This document shows, piece after piece, positions 17,247 to 26,711 of a stretch of DNA of 64,000 nucleotides (within the stretch, counting starts at the first letter, position 1; the number at the start of each line of letters is the position of its first letter). Source of the stretch: JBPRGG01 sp051418075. GTDB lineage: Bacteria; Bacteroidota; Bacteroidia; Cytophagales; Cyclobacteriaceae. The notes below the pieces were generated by a model. That model was not told the origin of the DNA. It saw nothing but the letters and a program-made list of their open reading frames with translations, and ran no database searches. The DNA lies in assembly GCA_051418075.1 (NCBI GenBank), contig JBPRGG010000111.1, forward strand, positions 13,489-77,488, written 5' to 3'. Both the position numbers and the translations under genes were made by a program.

Positions 17247-18953
17247 TTGGAAAACAGAGAATTTATTCGAATATTTAATACAGCTATTTCTCTGATGGAG
17301 CTGCATGATGAAGACCCGCAGCAGATCAGGAAATTCAGAGGTATTGTAATCAGGCTGGAGAAAATACTGGAACCCCTGGGGCAACTGGATGAAGAAGCCT
17401 TGCAGAAAATCGATGGGATTGGCAAATCGGTAGCTGCCTATATTTCTGAAATAAAGCAAACCCAAACTTTGTCCCTGGTCACTGAACTTGCAGAAAAAAC
17501 TCCGGCAGGACTGATCGACCTGCTCAGGCTTAATGGTTTTGGTCCTAAAAAAATCCGTACGCTCTGGCAGGAATTGAATATAACCAGGTTAGAGCAACTA
17601 TTACAGGCATGCTATGATAACAAGGTCAAGGACCTTCCTGGTTTTGGATTGAAAAGCCAGCAACAGCTGATAAAATCGGGGGAATTCCTGAAAAATAACC
17701 AGAATAAATTATTATGGGCTGATACCCAACCCCTGGCTGAACAATTATTGGAAATCCTGCAGGAAACCTTTCCTTCTTTATTAATTTCACTAACAGGAGA
17801 GTACAGAAGAAAATGTGAGATCGTTTCCCAATTGGAACTGGTGGTGGGTGATGACAATTTTCAATCGGTATACCAATTCCTGGACACCCTGTCTTTCCTG
17901 GAAAAAACGCCTCGTAGGTCGGGGCCATTTACCTGGGCCGGACACTTCAGCCAGGTTCATCTGCCACTACTGGTTCGGTTTTGCTATGCCAGGCAGTTTA
18001 TAAAAAAACAATTCAAGTTCACAGGCAGTCCTTTGCATATGAAAAAAGTGGTAAAAGACCAGCAAAATTTTTTGCAGCTGCTGGATGGTTTTGAGCCGGA
18101 AAGTGAAGCAGAGATTTACCAGCAAGCTTCAATGCCTTATGTAATCCCTGAACTCAGGGAAGGTTTGCTGGAATTTAAATACGCTGATTCAGAAAAGCTT
18201 TCTGCCCCCCGGTTGGAAATGAAACATCTCAAAGGCGTGTTACATGCTCATTCCCATTACAGTGATGGTAAAGTCAGGTTGGCTGACCTGGCCCGGTATT
18301 GCCGGGATCAGGGCTATCAATATTTGGGTATAACAGATCATAGTCGCTCTTCCGTAATTGCCAATGGAATGGAAGTTTACCGGATCCGGCAGCAACATGA
18401 GGAAATTGAAAGGCTTAATCAGGAAATAGCCCCTTTCAGGATCCTGAAAGGTATAGAATGTGATATTTTATCAGATGGAAAACTGGATTACGAGGAAGAA
18501 GTGCTGAAAACTTTTGATTTCATAGTGATTTCGGTGCACAATAACCTGAACATGACCAGGGAACAGGCTACCAACAGGATCATTAGAGCTATTGAAAATC
18601 CTTATACCACCATTTTGGGTCATCCCACCGGCAGGTTATTGTTGCAACGGGAAGGATACCCTATTGACCATCAGGCGGTAATTGATGCCTGTGCACAGAA
18701 CCAGGTAGTAATTGAAATCAATGCCAATCCCCGACGGCTGGATTTAGACTGGAGGTGGCTGGACTATGCCCGGGAAAAGCAGGTGATGATCAGTATTAAC
18801 CCTGATGCACATGCTATTAAAAGTGTTTCCGATATCCAATATGGGGTTTATATAGCAAATAAAGGATTGCTGGAGCCGGAAAACATTTTAAATTGCCTTA
18901 ATCTGGATCAGCTAATCGATTATTTTGATCAAAAAAAGGTTCATATTAAGTAA
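17247..18953 (+). CDS. PolX-family protein: degenerate polymerase core fused to intact PHP domain
   Basis: A 568-residue protein with the PolX layout: helix-hairpin-helix 8-kDa region (1-140, DGIGKSVAAYI and PGFGLKSQQQLI), palm/thumb (about 150-310) and C-terminal PHP domain (330-560). The palm motif reads G184-EYRRKCEIVSQLE-L, where active enzymes have GS-RR-E-VGD-D; the two aspartates are Q195 and E197, and the third (in V-D-L-R) aligns with H238. The PHP metal residues remain: H333, H335, D364/H365, E404, H431, H459, D520 and H522. The polymerase is therefore probably inactive while the nuclease or phosphoesterase half is likely active. The start is TTG; MENREF matches the usual family N-terminus. 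A glycosyltransferase gene follows after 22 bp. Confidence 0.88.
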   Translation: MENREFIRIFNTAISLMELHDEDPQQIRKFRGIVIRLEKILEPLGQLDEEALQKIDGIGKSVAAYISEIKQTQTLSLVTELAEKTPAGLIDLLRLNGFGPKKIRTLWQELNITRLEQLLQACYDNKVKDLPGFGLKSQQQLIKSGEFLKNNQNKLLWADTQPLAEQLLEILQETFPSLLISLTGEYRRKCEIVSQLELVVGDDNFQSVYQFLDTLSFLEKTPRRSGPFTWAGHFSQVHLPLLVRFCYARQFIKKQFKFTGSPLHMKKVVKDQQNFLQLLDGFEPESEAEIYQQASMPYVIPELREGLLEFKYADSEKLSAPRLEMKHLKGVLHAHSHYSDGKVRLADLARYCRDQGYQYLGITDHSRSSVIANGMEVYRIRQQHEEIERLNQEIAPFRILKGIECDILSDGKLDYEEEVLKTFDFIVISVHNNLNMTREQATNRIIRAIENPYTTILGHPTGRLLLQREGYPIDHQAVIDACAQNQVVIEINANPRRLDLDWRWLDYAREKQVMISINPDAHAIKSVSDIQYGVYIANKGLLEPENILNCLNLDQLIDYFDQKKVHIK

Positions 18954-18975
18954 TCATCATTAAAAACTATCTGAA

Positions 18976-19977
18976 TTGAAAATATTAATACTCAGGTTCT
19001 CATCCATAGGTGATATAGTCCTGACTACACCCGTTCCCAGAGCTGTAAAGATGCAAATTACAGATGCCGAAGTGCATTATTGCACTAAAATCCAATACCG
19101 GGATATGTTAACAGCCAATCCTTATATTGACCAGGTTATTTGCCTGGAAAACAGCCTTAACCATTTAGTGAAGATCCTTAAAAAAGAAAAATATGATTCT
19201 GTAATTGACCTGCATCACAATCTCAGAACATTTTTAATCAAAAGGAAACTGGGGGTTAAAGCTTTTTCATTTCATAAGATCAACTGGCAAAAATGGCTAA
19301 TGGTAAACCTCAAGGTGAATAAATTGCCCAATGTACATATCGTGGATCGTTATATGGATACCCTAAAACCATTAAATCTTAAAAAAGACAGCTTAGGTCT
19401 GGACTATTATATACCGGAAAAGGATGTGGTAGAAACAGGATGGCTACCTGCCACTCATCGAAATGGATATATTGCCTTTGTGATCGGAGCTAAGTTTGGC
19501 ACCAAAAAATTACCTTATAAAAAAATGGTTCAGTTATGTCATCAAATCAATCGTCCGGTGATTTTACTGGGCGGCAAAGAGGATGCAGAATTAGGTCAGC
19601 AAATTTTCGAGTTTTTTGACGATAATGAAAAAGAACTGACCCAAACCATCATTTTTAATGCCTGTGGTAAATTTAACCTGAACCAATCAGCCTCGATTAT
19701 TAAACAAGCCAAATATGTTTTCACTCATGATACGGGACTAATGCATATTGCTGCGGCATTTAAAAAGGAAATTTTTAGCATTTGGGGAAATACTATTCCT
19801 GAATTCGGGATGTATCCCTACAGAACAAAGTTTACGATTTTTGAGAATAAGAAAATAAGCTGCAGGCCCTGTTCCAAGATTGGTTTTCAGGAATGTCCCA
19901 AGGGACATTTCAAATGTATGAATGACCTGCAATTTGACTTCTATCTACCCTGGAAGCCTGATACTTCAGATACATAA
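18976..19977 (+). CDS. Family 9 glycosyltransferase (heptosyltransferase-like)
   Basis: A 333-residue ADP-heptose:LPS heptosyltransferase-like enzyme (GT9), expected at the cytoplasmic face of the inner membrane in lipopolysaccharide core synthesis. The N-terminal Rossmann motif ILRFSSIGDIVLTTPVPRA is typical, as is the C-terminal nucleotide-sugar region THDTGLMHIAAAFKKEIFSIWG (about 254-275). A cysteine-rich segment (ISCRPCSKIGFQECPKGHFKCM, about 296-317) is also common in the family. The start is TTG at 18976, 22 bp after the PolX-like gene, so co-transcription is likely. Acceptor sugar is not predictable. Confidence 0.9.
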   Translation: MKILILRFSSIGDIVLTTPVPRAVKMQITDAEVHYCTKIQYRDMLTANPYIDQVICLENSLNHLVKILKKEKYDSVIDLHHNLRTFLIKRKLGVKAFSFHKINWQKWLMVNLKVNKLPNVHIVDRYMDTLKPLNLKKDSLGLDYYIPEKDVVETGWLPATHRNGYIAFVIGAKFGTKKLPYKKMVQLCHQINRPVILLGGKEDAELGQQIFEFFDDNEKELTQTIIFNACGKFNLNQSASIIKQAKYVFTHDTGLMHIAAAFKKEIFSIWGNTIPEFGMYPYRTKFTIFENKKISCRPCSKIGFQECPKGHFKCMNDLQFDFYLPWKPDTSDT

Positions 19978-19992
19978 CTGGCAGATTGCCAG
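19978..19992. terminator. Small hairpin between convergent stops
   Basis: CTGGCA-GAT-TGCCAG forms a perfect 6-bp stem directly after the glycosyltransferase stop and before the convergent lipoprotein stop at 19995. The flanking T tract is weak on both strands, so termination is only possible. Confidence 0.4.
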
Positions 19993-19994
19993 AT

Positions 19995-20117
19995 TTAGCT
20001 TTTTCTGGTAGTTTCCATTTCCTTCACCTCTTTGGAATAAGTGGGACAGGTTCTTTGCACACAGGATGAGGCTAATAACAATCCGGCAATGAAGGCAATA
20101 GCTAAAATCTTTTTCAT
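19995..20117 (-). CDS. Very small lipoprotein of unknown function
   Basis: A 40-residue product with a positively charged start (MKK), a hydrophobic stretch and a lipobox ending at Cys19 (LLLASSC). The mature peptide is only about 22 residues, including a second cysteine (C24) and a basic tail. A TATTTTTG box on the minus strand at 20156-20149 matches the Bacteroidota -7 element and would give a 5' leader of about 25 nt. Short lipoproteins of this shape are common and poorly annotated in Bacteroidota. No function can be assigned. Confidence 0.65.
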   Translation of the reverse strand: MKKILAIAFIAGLLLASSCVQRTCPTYSKEVKEMETTRKS

Positions 20118-20392
20118 GTTTAATTGTTTTTTTTAAAATATATTTTCTCAAAAATAAAAAACACAATTGATTATTAGGCTAAAAAACGATATAATTTTGG
20201 CACCATTGTACTAAATCAAAAAAAATATTATAATTTACCTGCTATATAAAGTGCTCAATCCTCTCAGGATCAGGCCAGGCATGGTTTCCATGGATAACAA
20301 GGATGATTGGCCGAATTAAATCCGGCTATATTAATTAAACAAAAATAAAATTTTAGTAACAGGACAAAAGGTAAGATATAAAAAAGCTACAA

Positions 20393-21439
20393 TTAAATGA
20401 TCAACATTACATCGCCATAACTGAAAAAGCGGTACTTCTCCTTGATAGCTTCCTGATAGGCCTTCATTACCAGATCATATCCTCCAAATGCAGCACCCAT
20501 CATCAAAAGGGTGGATTCAGGCATATGGAAATTGGTAATTAATGCATTACAAATCTTAAACTCATAGGGTGGGAAAATGAATTTATCAGTCCATCCATTA
20601 TTTTCTTTAAGTCGACCATTGGCTGAAACAGATGATTCCAAAGCTCTCATAGAGGTAGTACCTACGGCACATACCCGGCTTTTTCTGTTCAGTGCATCGT
20701 TTACCAGGTCTACGGTAGGATTTTCAACTCTGAAGTTCTCCGAATCCATTTTGTGTTTGGTGAGATCTTCCACATCTACCGGACGAAAGGTTCCCAACCC
20801 AATATGTAGGGTTATGGGTGAAATATGAACCCCTTTAATTTCCAGTCGTTTCAACAATTGATGGGTGAAATGCAGTCCGGCAGTAGGAGCAGCCACAGCT
20901 CCGGTATGTTTGGCATATATGGTTTGATACCGCTCCCGGTCTGAAGGTTCAGCCTTTCTTTTAATATATTTAGGTAAAGGAGTTTCTCCCAGAGAGTCGA
21001 TCAGTTTATAAAAATCTTCATCATTGCCATCATACAGAAAGCGAATGGTGCGGCCTCTGGAGGTGGTATTGTCAATGACCTCAGCTACCAGTTCACCGTC
21101 CCCGAAATACAACTTATTGCCTACCCTAATCTTCCTGGCCGGATCGACCAGTACATCCCAGAGGTGCATATCTTTATTCAATTCCCGGAGCAAAAAAACT
21201 TCTATTTTAGCCCCGGTTTTTTCTTTATTTCCATAAAGCCGGGCTGGAAATACCTTGGTATCATTGATGGTCATCACATCTCCATCATCAAAATAATCAA
21301 TGATATCTTTGAAAATCTTGTGCTCTATCTTACCTGTTTCTTTATGAACTACCATAAGTCTGGATTCATCCCGGTTTTCTGCAGGATATAAAGCAACTAA
21401 ATCGCTGGGGAGTTCAAATTTAAATTCTGATAATTTCAT
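20393..21439 (-). CDS. queA: S-adenosylmethionine:tRNA ribosyltransferase-isomerase
   Basis: QueA transfers and isomerises the ribosyl part of SAM onto 7-aminomethyl-7-deazaguanine in tRNA, making epoxyqueuosine. The 348 residues are standard. Recognisable segments are FELPSDLVALYPAENRDESRLMV at the start, ARLYGNKEKTGAKIEVFLL (about 67-85), AAPTAGLHFT (about 185-194), HIGLGTFRPV (about 212-221) and NFHMPESTLLMM near the end. It is monocistronic by spacing (over 200 bp on both sides). Other queuosine genes are not in the window. Confidence 0.97.
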   Translation of the reverse strand: MKLSEFKFELPSDLVALYPAENRDESRLMVVHKETGKIEHKIFKDIIDYFDDGDVMTINDTKVFPARLYGNKEKTGAKIEVFLLRELNKDMHLWDVLVDPARKIRVGNKLYFGDGELVAEVIDNTTSRGRTIRFLYDGNDEDFYKLIDSLGETPLPKYIKRKAEPSDRERYQTIYAKHTGAVAAPTAGLHFTHQLLKRLEIKGVHISPITLHIGLGTFRPVDVEDLTKHKMDSENFRVENPTVDLVNDALNRKSRVCAVGTTSMRALESSVSANGRLKENNGWTDKFIFPPYEFKICNALITNFHMPESTLLMMGAAFGGYDLVMKAYQEAIKEKYRFFSYGDVMLII

Positions 21440-21655
21440 ATTTAATATTACGGTATTAAATAACTTAAATATAAGCTTTCAACAACCTAAAAAAATTAGG
21501 GTGCAAAGGTAATAAAATAAGCTAACGCATCCTTGTTTTTAGCATAAAATTTTTCAACTATGTTTTAGAATCATAACATGTTTTCTTTTTAAATTTGAAA
21601 AAGTGTCTTTATTGAGCTTAAGAAATTACCGACAGATTTACCCGCAGGTATTATA

Positions 21656-24028
21656 TTATTTGAAAATATCTTTAAGTTTTTCAAAAAACCCTCTTTTTTT
21701 CTTTTTATTTTTTTTAGGTTTCGGATAACGGGGATTGGGTTTTTCTAATTCCCGGTCTGGATCTTTTTTGAATATTTTGAACAGATCAAACAATCCTTCT
21801 TCTTTATACAATTTAAAAGGTTCGCAATCGAGGCTGGCAGCCACCTGAGGGTCCATGGAAGGAAATGAAGCCTTATAAAAATGGTTCAACTCCTTGTCTT
21901 TTGCCACTTTTTTCATAAAAAGCCCCCAGATAGGTAATGCAGTAGAAGCCCCCTGTCCCAGTTCAAGGCTTCGAAAATGAATTCCTGGATCATCTGCCCC
22001 TACCCAGGCTCCCGCCACCAGTTTAGGCGTGATTCCAATAAACCATCCATCAGCGTGATCCTGAGTGGTACCCGTTTTACCGGCGATATCGTTGTATAGA
22101 CCATACCGGTAACGTAATCTGGCTCCTGTACCATTATTTACCACGCTCTTCATCATTTCTATCATAATGTCGGCCGTTTCCGCTGATATAACTTTTTTGC
22201 CCGGATTGTTTTCTTCATTTTGATAAATGATATTTCCCTGCTGATCTTCCACCCGTACCAGGTAGCGGGGCTGAATAATGCGGCCCCGGTTGGCAAAAGC
22301 CGAATAGGCTGTCACCATTTCGTAAAGGGATATGCTGGAAGTGCCTAAAGCAATAGATGGTACCTGAGGCACATTGCTTTGAATACCCATTTCATGGGCC
22401 AGATTTACCGCTTTATTAATACCAGTTTCCATCAGCAGGTTCACTGAAATGGTATTTACGGAATTTGTCAGTGCTCCCTGCATGGAATAAAATCCCTCAT
22501 ACTGACCATCAGAATTTTGGGGCGACCAACCATCATATTCCTCATAGATCCTTCTTTCATTTTCAATATATTCACAAGGTTCCATACCATTTTCCAGGGC
22601 AGCCGCATATACGATTGGTTTAAAGGTAGAACCAATCTGCCGCTTTGTATTGATATTCACATGATCATATTTAAAATATTTATGATCAATGCCTCCCACC
22701 CAGGCCAGAACATCTCCGGAAGAAGGATCCATAGCCAAAAATCCAGCATTAAGGAAATAAAGATAATGCCTCACCGAGTCCAGAGGGGACATCATTTTCT
22801 CTTCTTCACCATCCCAGGTGAAGATGGTCATCATTTCTTCATTTCGAAATTCCTGCTGAATCTCTTTTTCGGTTAATCCCTGGGCCTTGAGCTTTTTATA
22901 ACGGGGTGAACGATGAATGGCGTTAATTAAAATATTTTCATCCTGATACCAGGGCCTGGTGCTGCCCCAATGGCGGTAAAAAGTTTGTTGCAGCTTAGAC
23001 ATATGCTCACGCATGGCTTCCTCCGCATATCGCTGCATTTTTGAGTGCAGGGTAGTATAGATTTTCAGTCCATCAGTATACAGGTTGAAATTTGTTCCAT
23101 CTTCCTGAGGCTGTTGCTGTAGTGCCTGTTGTAGTTCCTGCCGAAGCTGCTGCCGAAAGTAGGTAGCCAGGCCTTCATTATGATCCTGGTTTCTGTAATC
23201 AAGTTCAATATCTAAAGCCTTTAAAGAATCGGCTTCTCTGCTGGTGATAAAATTATAATTATCCATTTGGTTGATAACCAAATTCCTCCGTTGCCTGGAA
23301 AGATCTTTATGGGTTCGTGGGTTATAGGTGCTGGTGGCTTTAAGCATTCCCACCAACACAGCAGCCTCCTGCAGGTTTAAAGCCTTGGGCTTTTTATTAA
23401 AGAATCTTTGTGAGGCCGTTTCAATACCAAAAGCATTCTCCCCAAAGGAAACGGTATTCAGGTATAATTCCAGTATTTTAGGCTTGGAATAGATTTTTTC
23501 CAGACGCCGGGCCACCAGGGCTTCCCTGGTCTTGTTGACCGGCATACTGAGAACCCCATAATCCTGCCTGGGATAGAGGTTTTTTACCAGCTGTTGGGTA
23601 AGGGTGCTGCCTCCGCCACTGCTTTCATCCTGCAGCAAAAGGGTCTTGAATAATACCCGCCCCAGACTTTTAAAATCAATTCCATGGTGTTGATAAAACC
23701 TGATGTCCTCGGTGGCGATCAGGGCTTTTAATAAATATGGTGATATATTATTAATATCGGTATGGGTTCTTTCCTGGATAAAATATTTTCCCAGTAATTC
23801 TCCATCAGCTGAATATACTTCTGATGCTATATTATTGTTGATATTTCTCAGTTCGCCATAAGTAGGTAAGCTGCCGAATGCTCCTCCCCGAACCATCATA
23901 ATAAATATTCCCAATCCCATCAAAACCAATAGCCCCAGCACAAGTAATGCGCCAAATAACCTGGTTATCAAGGGGAGATTTTTAATACGCGTCCACCAAT
24001 GACTTGAAAACTTTATTAATTTATTCAC
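21656..24028 (-). CDS. Class A penicillin-binding protein (bifunctional transglycosylase/transpeptidase)
   Basis: A 790-residue PBP1A-type peptidoglycan synthase anchored by one N-terminal membrane segment (about 26-47). The glycosyltransferase domain (about 70-245) has EDIRFYQHHGID with the catalytic glutamate, GGGSTLTQQLVKNL and the KIYSKPKILELYLN stretch. The transpeptidase domain (about 400-700) has the acyl-serine motif GSTFKP, SVN and KTGTTQDHADGW. The C-terminal tail is short and highly basic (KPKKNKKKKRG). The start is GTG. No OB-like insert of obvious size is seen. Neighbours are unrelated. Confidence 0.96.
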   Translation of the reverse strand: MNKLIKFSSHWWTRIKNLPLITRLFGALLVLGLLVLMGLGIFIMMVRGGAFGSLPTYGELRNINNNIASEVYSADGELLGKYFIQERTHTDINNISPYLLKALIATEDIRFYQHHGIDFKSLGRVLFKTLLLQDESSGGGSTLTQQLVKNLYPRQDYGVLSMPVNKTREALVARRLEKIYSKPKILELYLNTVSFGENAFGIETASQRFFNKKPKALNLQEAAVLVGMLKATSTYNPRTHKDLSRQRRNLVINQMDNYNFITSREADSLKALDIELDYRNQDHNEGLATYFRQQLRQELQQALQQQPQEDGTNFNLYTDGLKIYTTLHSKMQRYAEEAMREHMSKLQQTFYRHWGSTRPWYQDENILINAIHRSPRYKKLKAQGLTEKEIQQEFRNEEMMTIFTWDGEEEKMMSPLDSVRHYLYFLNAGFLAMDPSSGDVLAWVGGIDHKYFKYDHVNINTKRQIGSTFKPIVYAAALENGMEPCEYIENERRIYEEYDGWSPQNSDGQYEGFYSMQGALTNSVNTISVNLLMETGINKAVNLAHEMGIQSNVPQVPSIALGTSSISLYEMVTAYSAFANRGRIIQPRYLVRVEDQQGNIIYQNEENNPGKKVISAETADIMIEMMKSVVNNGTGARLRYRYGLYNDIAGKTGTTQDHADGWFIGITPKLVAGAWVGADDPGIHFRSLELGQGASTALPIWGLFMKKVAKDKELNHFYKASFPSMDPQVAASLDCEPFKLYKEEGLFDLFKIFKKDPDRELEKPNPRYPKPKKNKKKKRGFFEKLKDIFK

Positions 24029-24180
24029 TAACCTGTTTCTTCTTTTAAAAAAATGATGACCAAATAAAAAAAACGACTTATGCCATTAAGGTATTATAAT
24101 TCCCAGTTAAAAAAATAAGGCACAAATTGTAAACCCTCCAAAGCATATTCTGTTTCAAACGCGGATAGATCTTAAAAAAC

Positions 24181-24213
24181 AAAAGGACCTGCTGATTAAA
24201 ACAACAGATCCTT
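24181..24213. terminator. Terminator after the RraA-like gene
   Basis: AAAAGGA...TCCTTTT with inner CTG/CAG pairs forms an interrupted stem around a 7-nt loop. On the minus strand it is followed by a T-rich run and lies 24 bp past the RraA-like stop. A T run on the other side allows two-way action. Confidence 0.65.
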
Positions 24214-24236
24214 TTTTAATATTTTAATAAAAAATT

Positions 24237-25166
24237 TTACCAGGTCCGGTCTTTTAAATATTCCTCCAGATCTGCCTGAGACATGGGCAGGTTATCCGGA
24301 TTGGGATGATCTTCTACCCAGGTCAGGAAGGCTTCTTTAATCTCATCACTCCACTTTCCATCAATTTGTCCCGGTGTATAGCGTCCCTGACGTAACATTT
24401 CATGGCCAAACTGGTCTCTCAACATGATAAATTCTGCCCGGCTCACCACTTCTTCAGCCAAGTGGGCTGGTATAAATAATACACCTTCTCTTTTAGCCAA
24501 AACAACATCTCCGGGAAAGCATACTGCCCTGCCGATTCTGATGGGAATATTTATACCCATAAGCATTACCTCCTGCAGATAAGATGGATCCCATCCTCTT
24601 ACAAATGCATTAAATCCGTCGATTTCCTCAAGTCCGCCCAGATCGCGTAAACCTCCATCAAAAATCACTCCATTGCCGGATTTGGCATAAATGGCATTCC
24701 CCAGGTTATCACCAATGAGGGTTCCATCCACAATTTTCCCAAAGGCATCAGCTACATATACATCGCCTTGTTGCAAAGCATCTATAGGCCAGGAGTTCAT
24801 TGCTCCTATACGTCCCTCTTCATGTCCTTTTTCAGTAAGACGGTCCATTATTTCAGGCCGCTTGGGCATATAATAGGCCGTCAATGCACGTCCCACCACT
24901 GGTACATCATCATGGATCATCATCCATTCACCGGCAAATTGATTATGATATCCTTTGGAACGCAATACGCCCCAGGCTTCTTCAATTGACACTTTTTTCA
25001 TTCGTTCAATGACATCCTCCGATACTTTGGGGCGTCCGTCATCAAATCTGGGTCCTTCCCATTCCTGGGTATAATAAATGATTTCATCCTCAGTATCAAA
25101 AAATTGAGCCTGAGAGTAAGTGGTTATTAAAATTATCAGAGAAAATAACAAAAGCGATCTTTTCAT
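24237..25166 (-). CDS. Exported RraA-family protein (HMG/CHA aldolase-like)
   Basis: A 309-residue protein with a cleavable signal peptide (hydrophobic 4-18, likely cleaved after SQA). The core (about 50-260) has the RraA/4-carboxy-4-hydroxy-2-oxoadipate aldolase pattern: GDVYVADAFGKIVDGTLIGDNL, FDGGLRDLGGLEEI with the catalytic arginine-aspartate, and RIGRAVCFPGDVVLAKREGVLFIP. Family members cleave 4-hydroxy-4-methyl-2-oxoglutarate-type substrates to pyruvate, whereas RraA itself inhibits RNase E; export rules out the latter role here. The gene lies 26 bp after the BASS transporter on the same strand, so the pair is an operon. A periplasmic aldolase role is inferred from location and family. 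Confidence 0.85.
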   Translation of the reverse strand: MKRSLLLFSLIILITTYSQAQFFDTEDEIIYYTQEWEGPRFDDGRPKVSEDVIERMKKVSIEEAWGVLRSKGYHNQFAGEWMMIHDDVPVVGRALTAYYMPKRPEIMDRLTEKGHEEGRIGAMNSWPIDALQQGDVYVADAFGKIVDGTLIGDNLGNAIYAKSGNGVIFDGGLRDLGGLEEIDGFNAFVRGWDPSYLQEVMLMGINIPIRIGRAVCFPGDVVLAKREGVLFIPAHLAEEVVSRAEFIMLRDQFGHEMLRQGRYTPGQIDGKWSDEIKEAFLTWVEDHPNPDNLPMSQADLEEYLKDRTW

Positions 25167-25192
25167 AATTATAGGTTGATTAATTTATTGAT

Positions 25193-26524
25193 TTAAACAT
25201 TAATTTCTTTTTGGGCTTTGTCTTCCACATCACCTGGTCTGATCTTTTCAGTATCACCTACCGGGCGACCCCGCCACCAGGTAGCTAAAGAAGACCCGGT
25301 AATATTCATTAACGGTCCAAAAACTGCCGGAGCTAATCCTACGGTGCCAATTTTTCCCATCTGTACAGCTATGCCTGAAGCCAATCCTCCATTTTGCATG
25401 CCGACTTCCAGAGCTATGGTACGACAGGACTTTTCATCCATGCCAACTAATTTACTAAACCAATAGCCTAAGGTATATCCGGCTAAATTGTGTATCAGAC
25501 TGGCTAAAATAAGCAAAAATCCTATCTGAAGCAGATCGTCCCGACCCGAAGCAGTAATAATAGTGATAATTACAGCTATACCGGCCATAGAAACAAAAGC
25601 CAATACTTTATCAAGATACTCTTTCCGTCCACCAGCTAAATGTTTGAACAACAAACCTCCAATGATGGGGAGTATCAGGAACCACAGTAAATCAGTATAA
25701 AACTGGCTCATAGCACTGCTGACATCAGCTCCTGTGGTTGTTAAAAATATGTAATTCTTTAATCCTATGATTACAAGATAAGCAATGGCCTGGATAATGA
25801 TGCTTTTTCTGGTCTCTCTGCCATAAGCAATAGCATTGAAGATTAAACCTGCCACAATGGGAAGAATGATCATATTAATGATTCCCAGCATCATGTCCCA
25901 GAAATCTACCGGAACAAACTCACCGGCCAACCACTTCATCAATGTAGGTGTCAACAGAGGGGCCAGCAAAGTAGCAATAGCAGTGAGGGTCACAGATAAA
26001 GCCAGATTGGCTTTGGCAATAAATGACATCACATTGGAAGCCAATCCACTGGGTGAGGATCCTATCAGAATAATACCAGCAGCAACTTCCGGAGCAAAAC
26101 CAAAAGTAGAGGCAATGGTAAATCCTATAAAAGGCATAATAGTAAACTGGCAAATCACTCCCACCAATACGCCTTTAGGCATTTTGATCACTCCGGCAAA
26201 ATCCTTAAAACTCATTTGTGATCCCATGCCAAACATGATGATCTGAAGCAAGGGCACGATCAGGTTCTTCAATTGAAAATCACCGATTTGTAGGAAATAC
26301 TGGGGATAAAACATGGAAACAGTCACCGCCGCAAAAATCCACATGGTATAGGAAAAACTACTCAGGAAACTACTAATCCTTACCCCGATGGCCAAAAAAA
26401 CAAAAAACAAGACTAAAAAAGGACCGATTTCACTGCCATTACCCATTAAAAGCAAGATAATGGTTACCAAAGCCATAGCAATGGCCGCCCCTATAGCAAA
26501 TTTATAGACACTTCTTTTATTCAT
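25193..26524 (-). CDS. BASS-family (bile acid:sodium symporter-like) transporter
   Basis: A 443-residue inner-membrane carrier with about ten or eleven hydrophobic segments. The two discontinuous-helix signatures of the family can be seen: GSSPSGLASNVMSFIAKANLALSVTLTAIATLLAPLLTP (about 155-190) and the GLASGIAVQMGKIGTVGLAPAVFGPLMNITGS region near 385. BASS relatives carry bile acids, pyruvate, pantothenate or 2-keto acids with sodium. The N-terminus carries an extra pair of hydrophobic segments, making it about 100 residues longer than the shortest family members. Its operon partner is an exported RraA-like enzyme and its divergent neighbour an exported enolase-superfamily enzyme, so a 2-keto or sugar-acid substrate is the best guess. 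Confidence 0.87.
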   Translation of the reverse strand: MNKRSVYKFAIGAAIAMALVTIILLLMGNGSEIGPFLVLFFVFLAIGVRISSFLSSFSYTMWIFAAVTVSMFYPQYFLQIGDFQLKNLIVPLLQIIMFGMGSQMSFKDFAGVIKMPKGVLVGVICQFTIMPFIGFTIASTFGFAPEVAAGIILIGSSPSGLASNVMSFIAKANLALSVTLTAIATLLAPLLTPTLMKWLAGEFVPVDFWDMMLGIINMIILPIVAGLIFNAIAYGRETRKSIIIQAIAYLVIIGLKNYIFLTTTGADVSSAMSQFYTDLLWFLILPIIGGLLFKHLAGGRKEYLDKVLAFVSMAGIAVIITIITASGRDDLLQIGFLLILASLIHNLAGYTLGYWFSKLVGMDEKSCRTIALEVGMQNGGLASGIAVQMGKIGTVGLAPAVFGPLMNITGSSLATWWRGRPVGDTEKIRPGDVEDKAQKEINV

Positions 26525-26711
26525 TCAATTGGTTTTTTATTAATGGATTTTTGCAATCTGCTTCAAATATTTATATTATTACCAGGATTTCCAAACGGAA
26601 ACCAATTTATTAAAAAATCATTTATTACAGTTATGATAATCAACAAAAAATATTAATTTTATAATGTTACAAATATTTTCCAGTAAATAATAATCAACAA
26701 AACATAAAATT

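Noticed and set aside
19966..20166. 66-codon minus-strand frame
   Set aside because: It overlaps a better 40-residue lipoprotein frame in another phase and has no family features.
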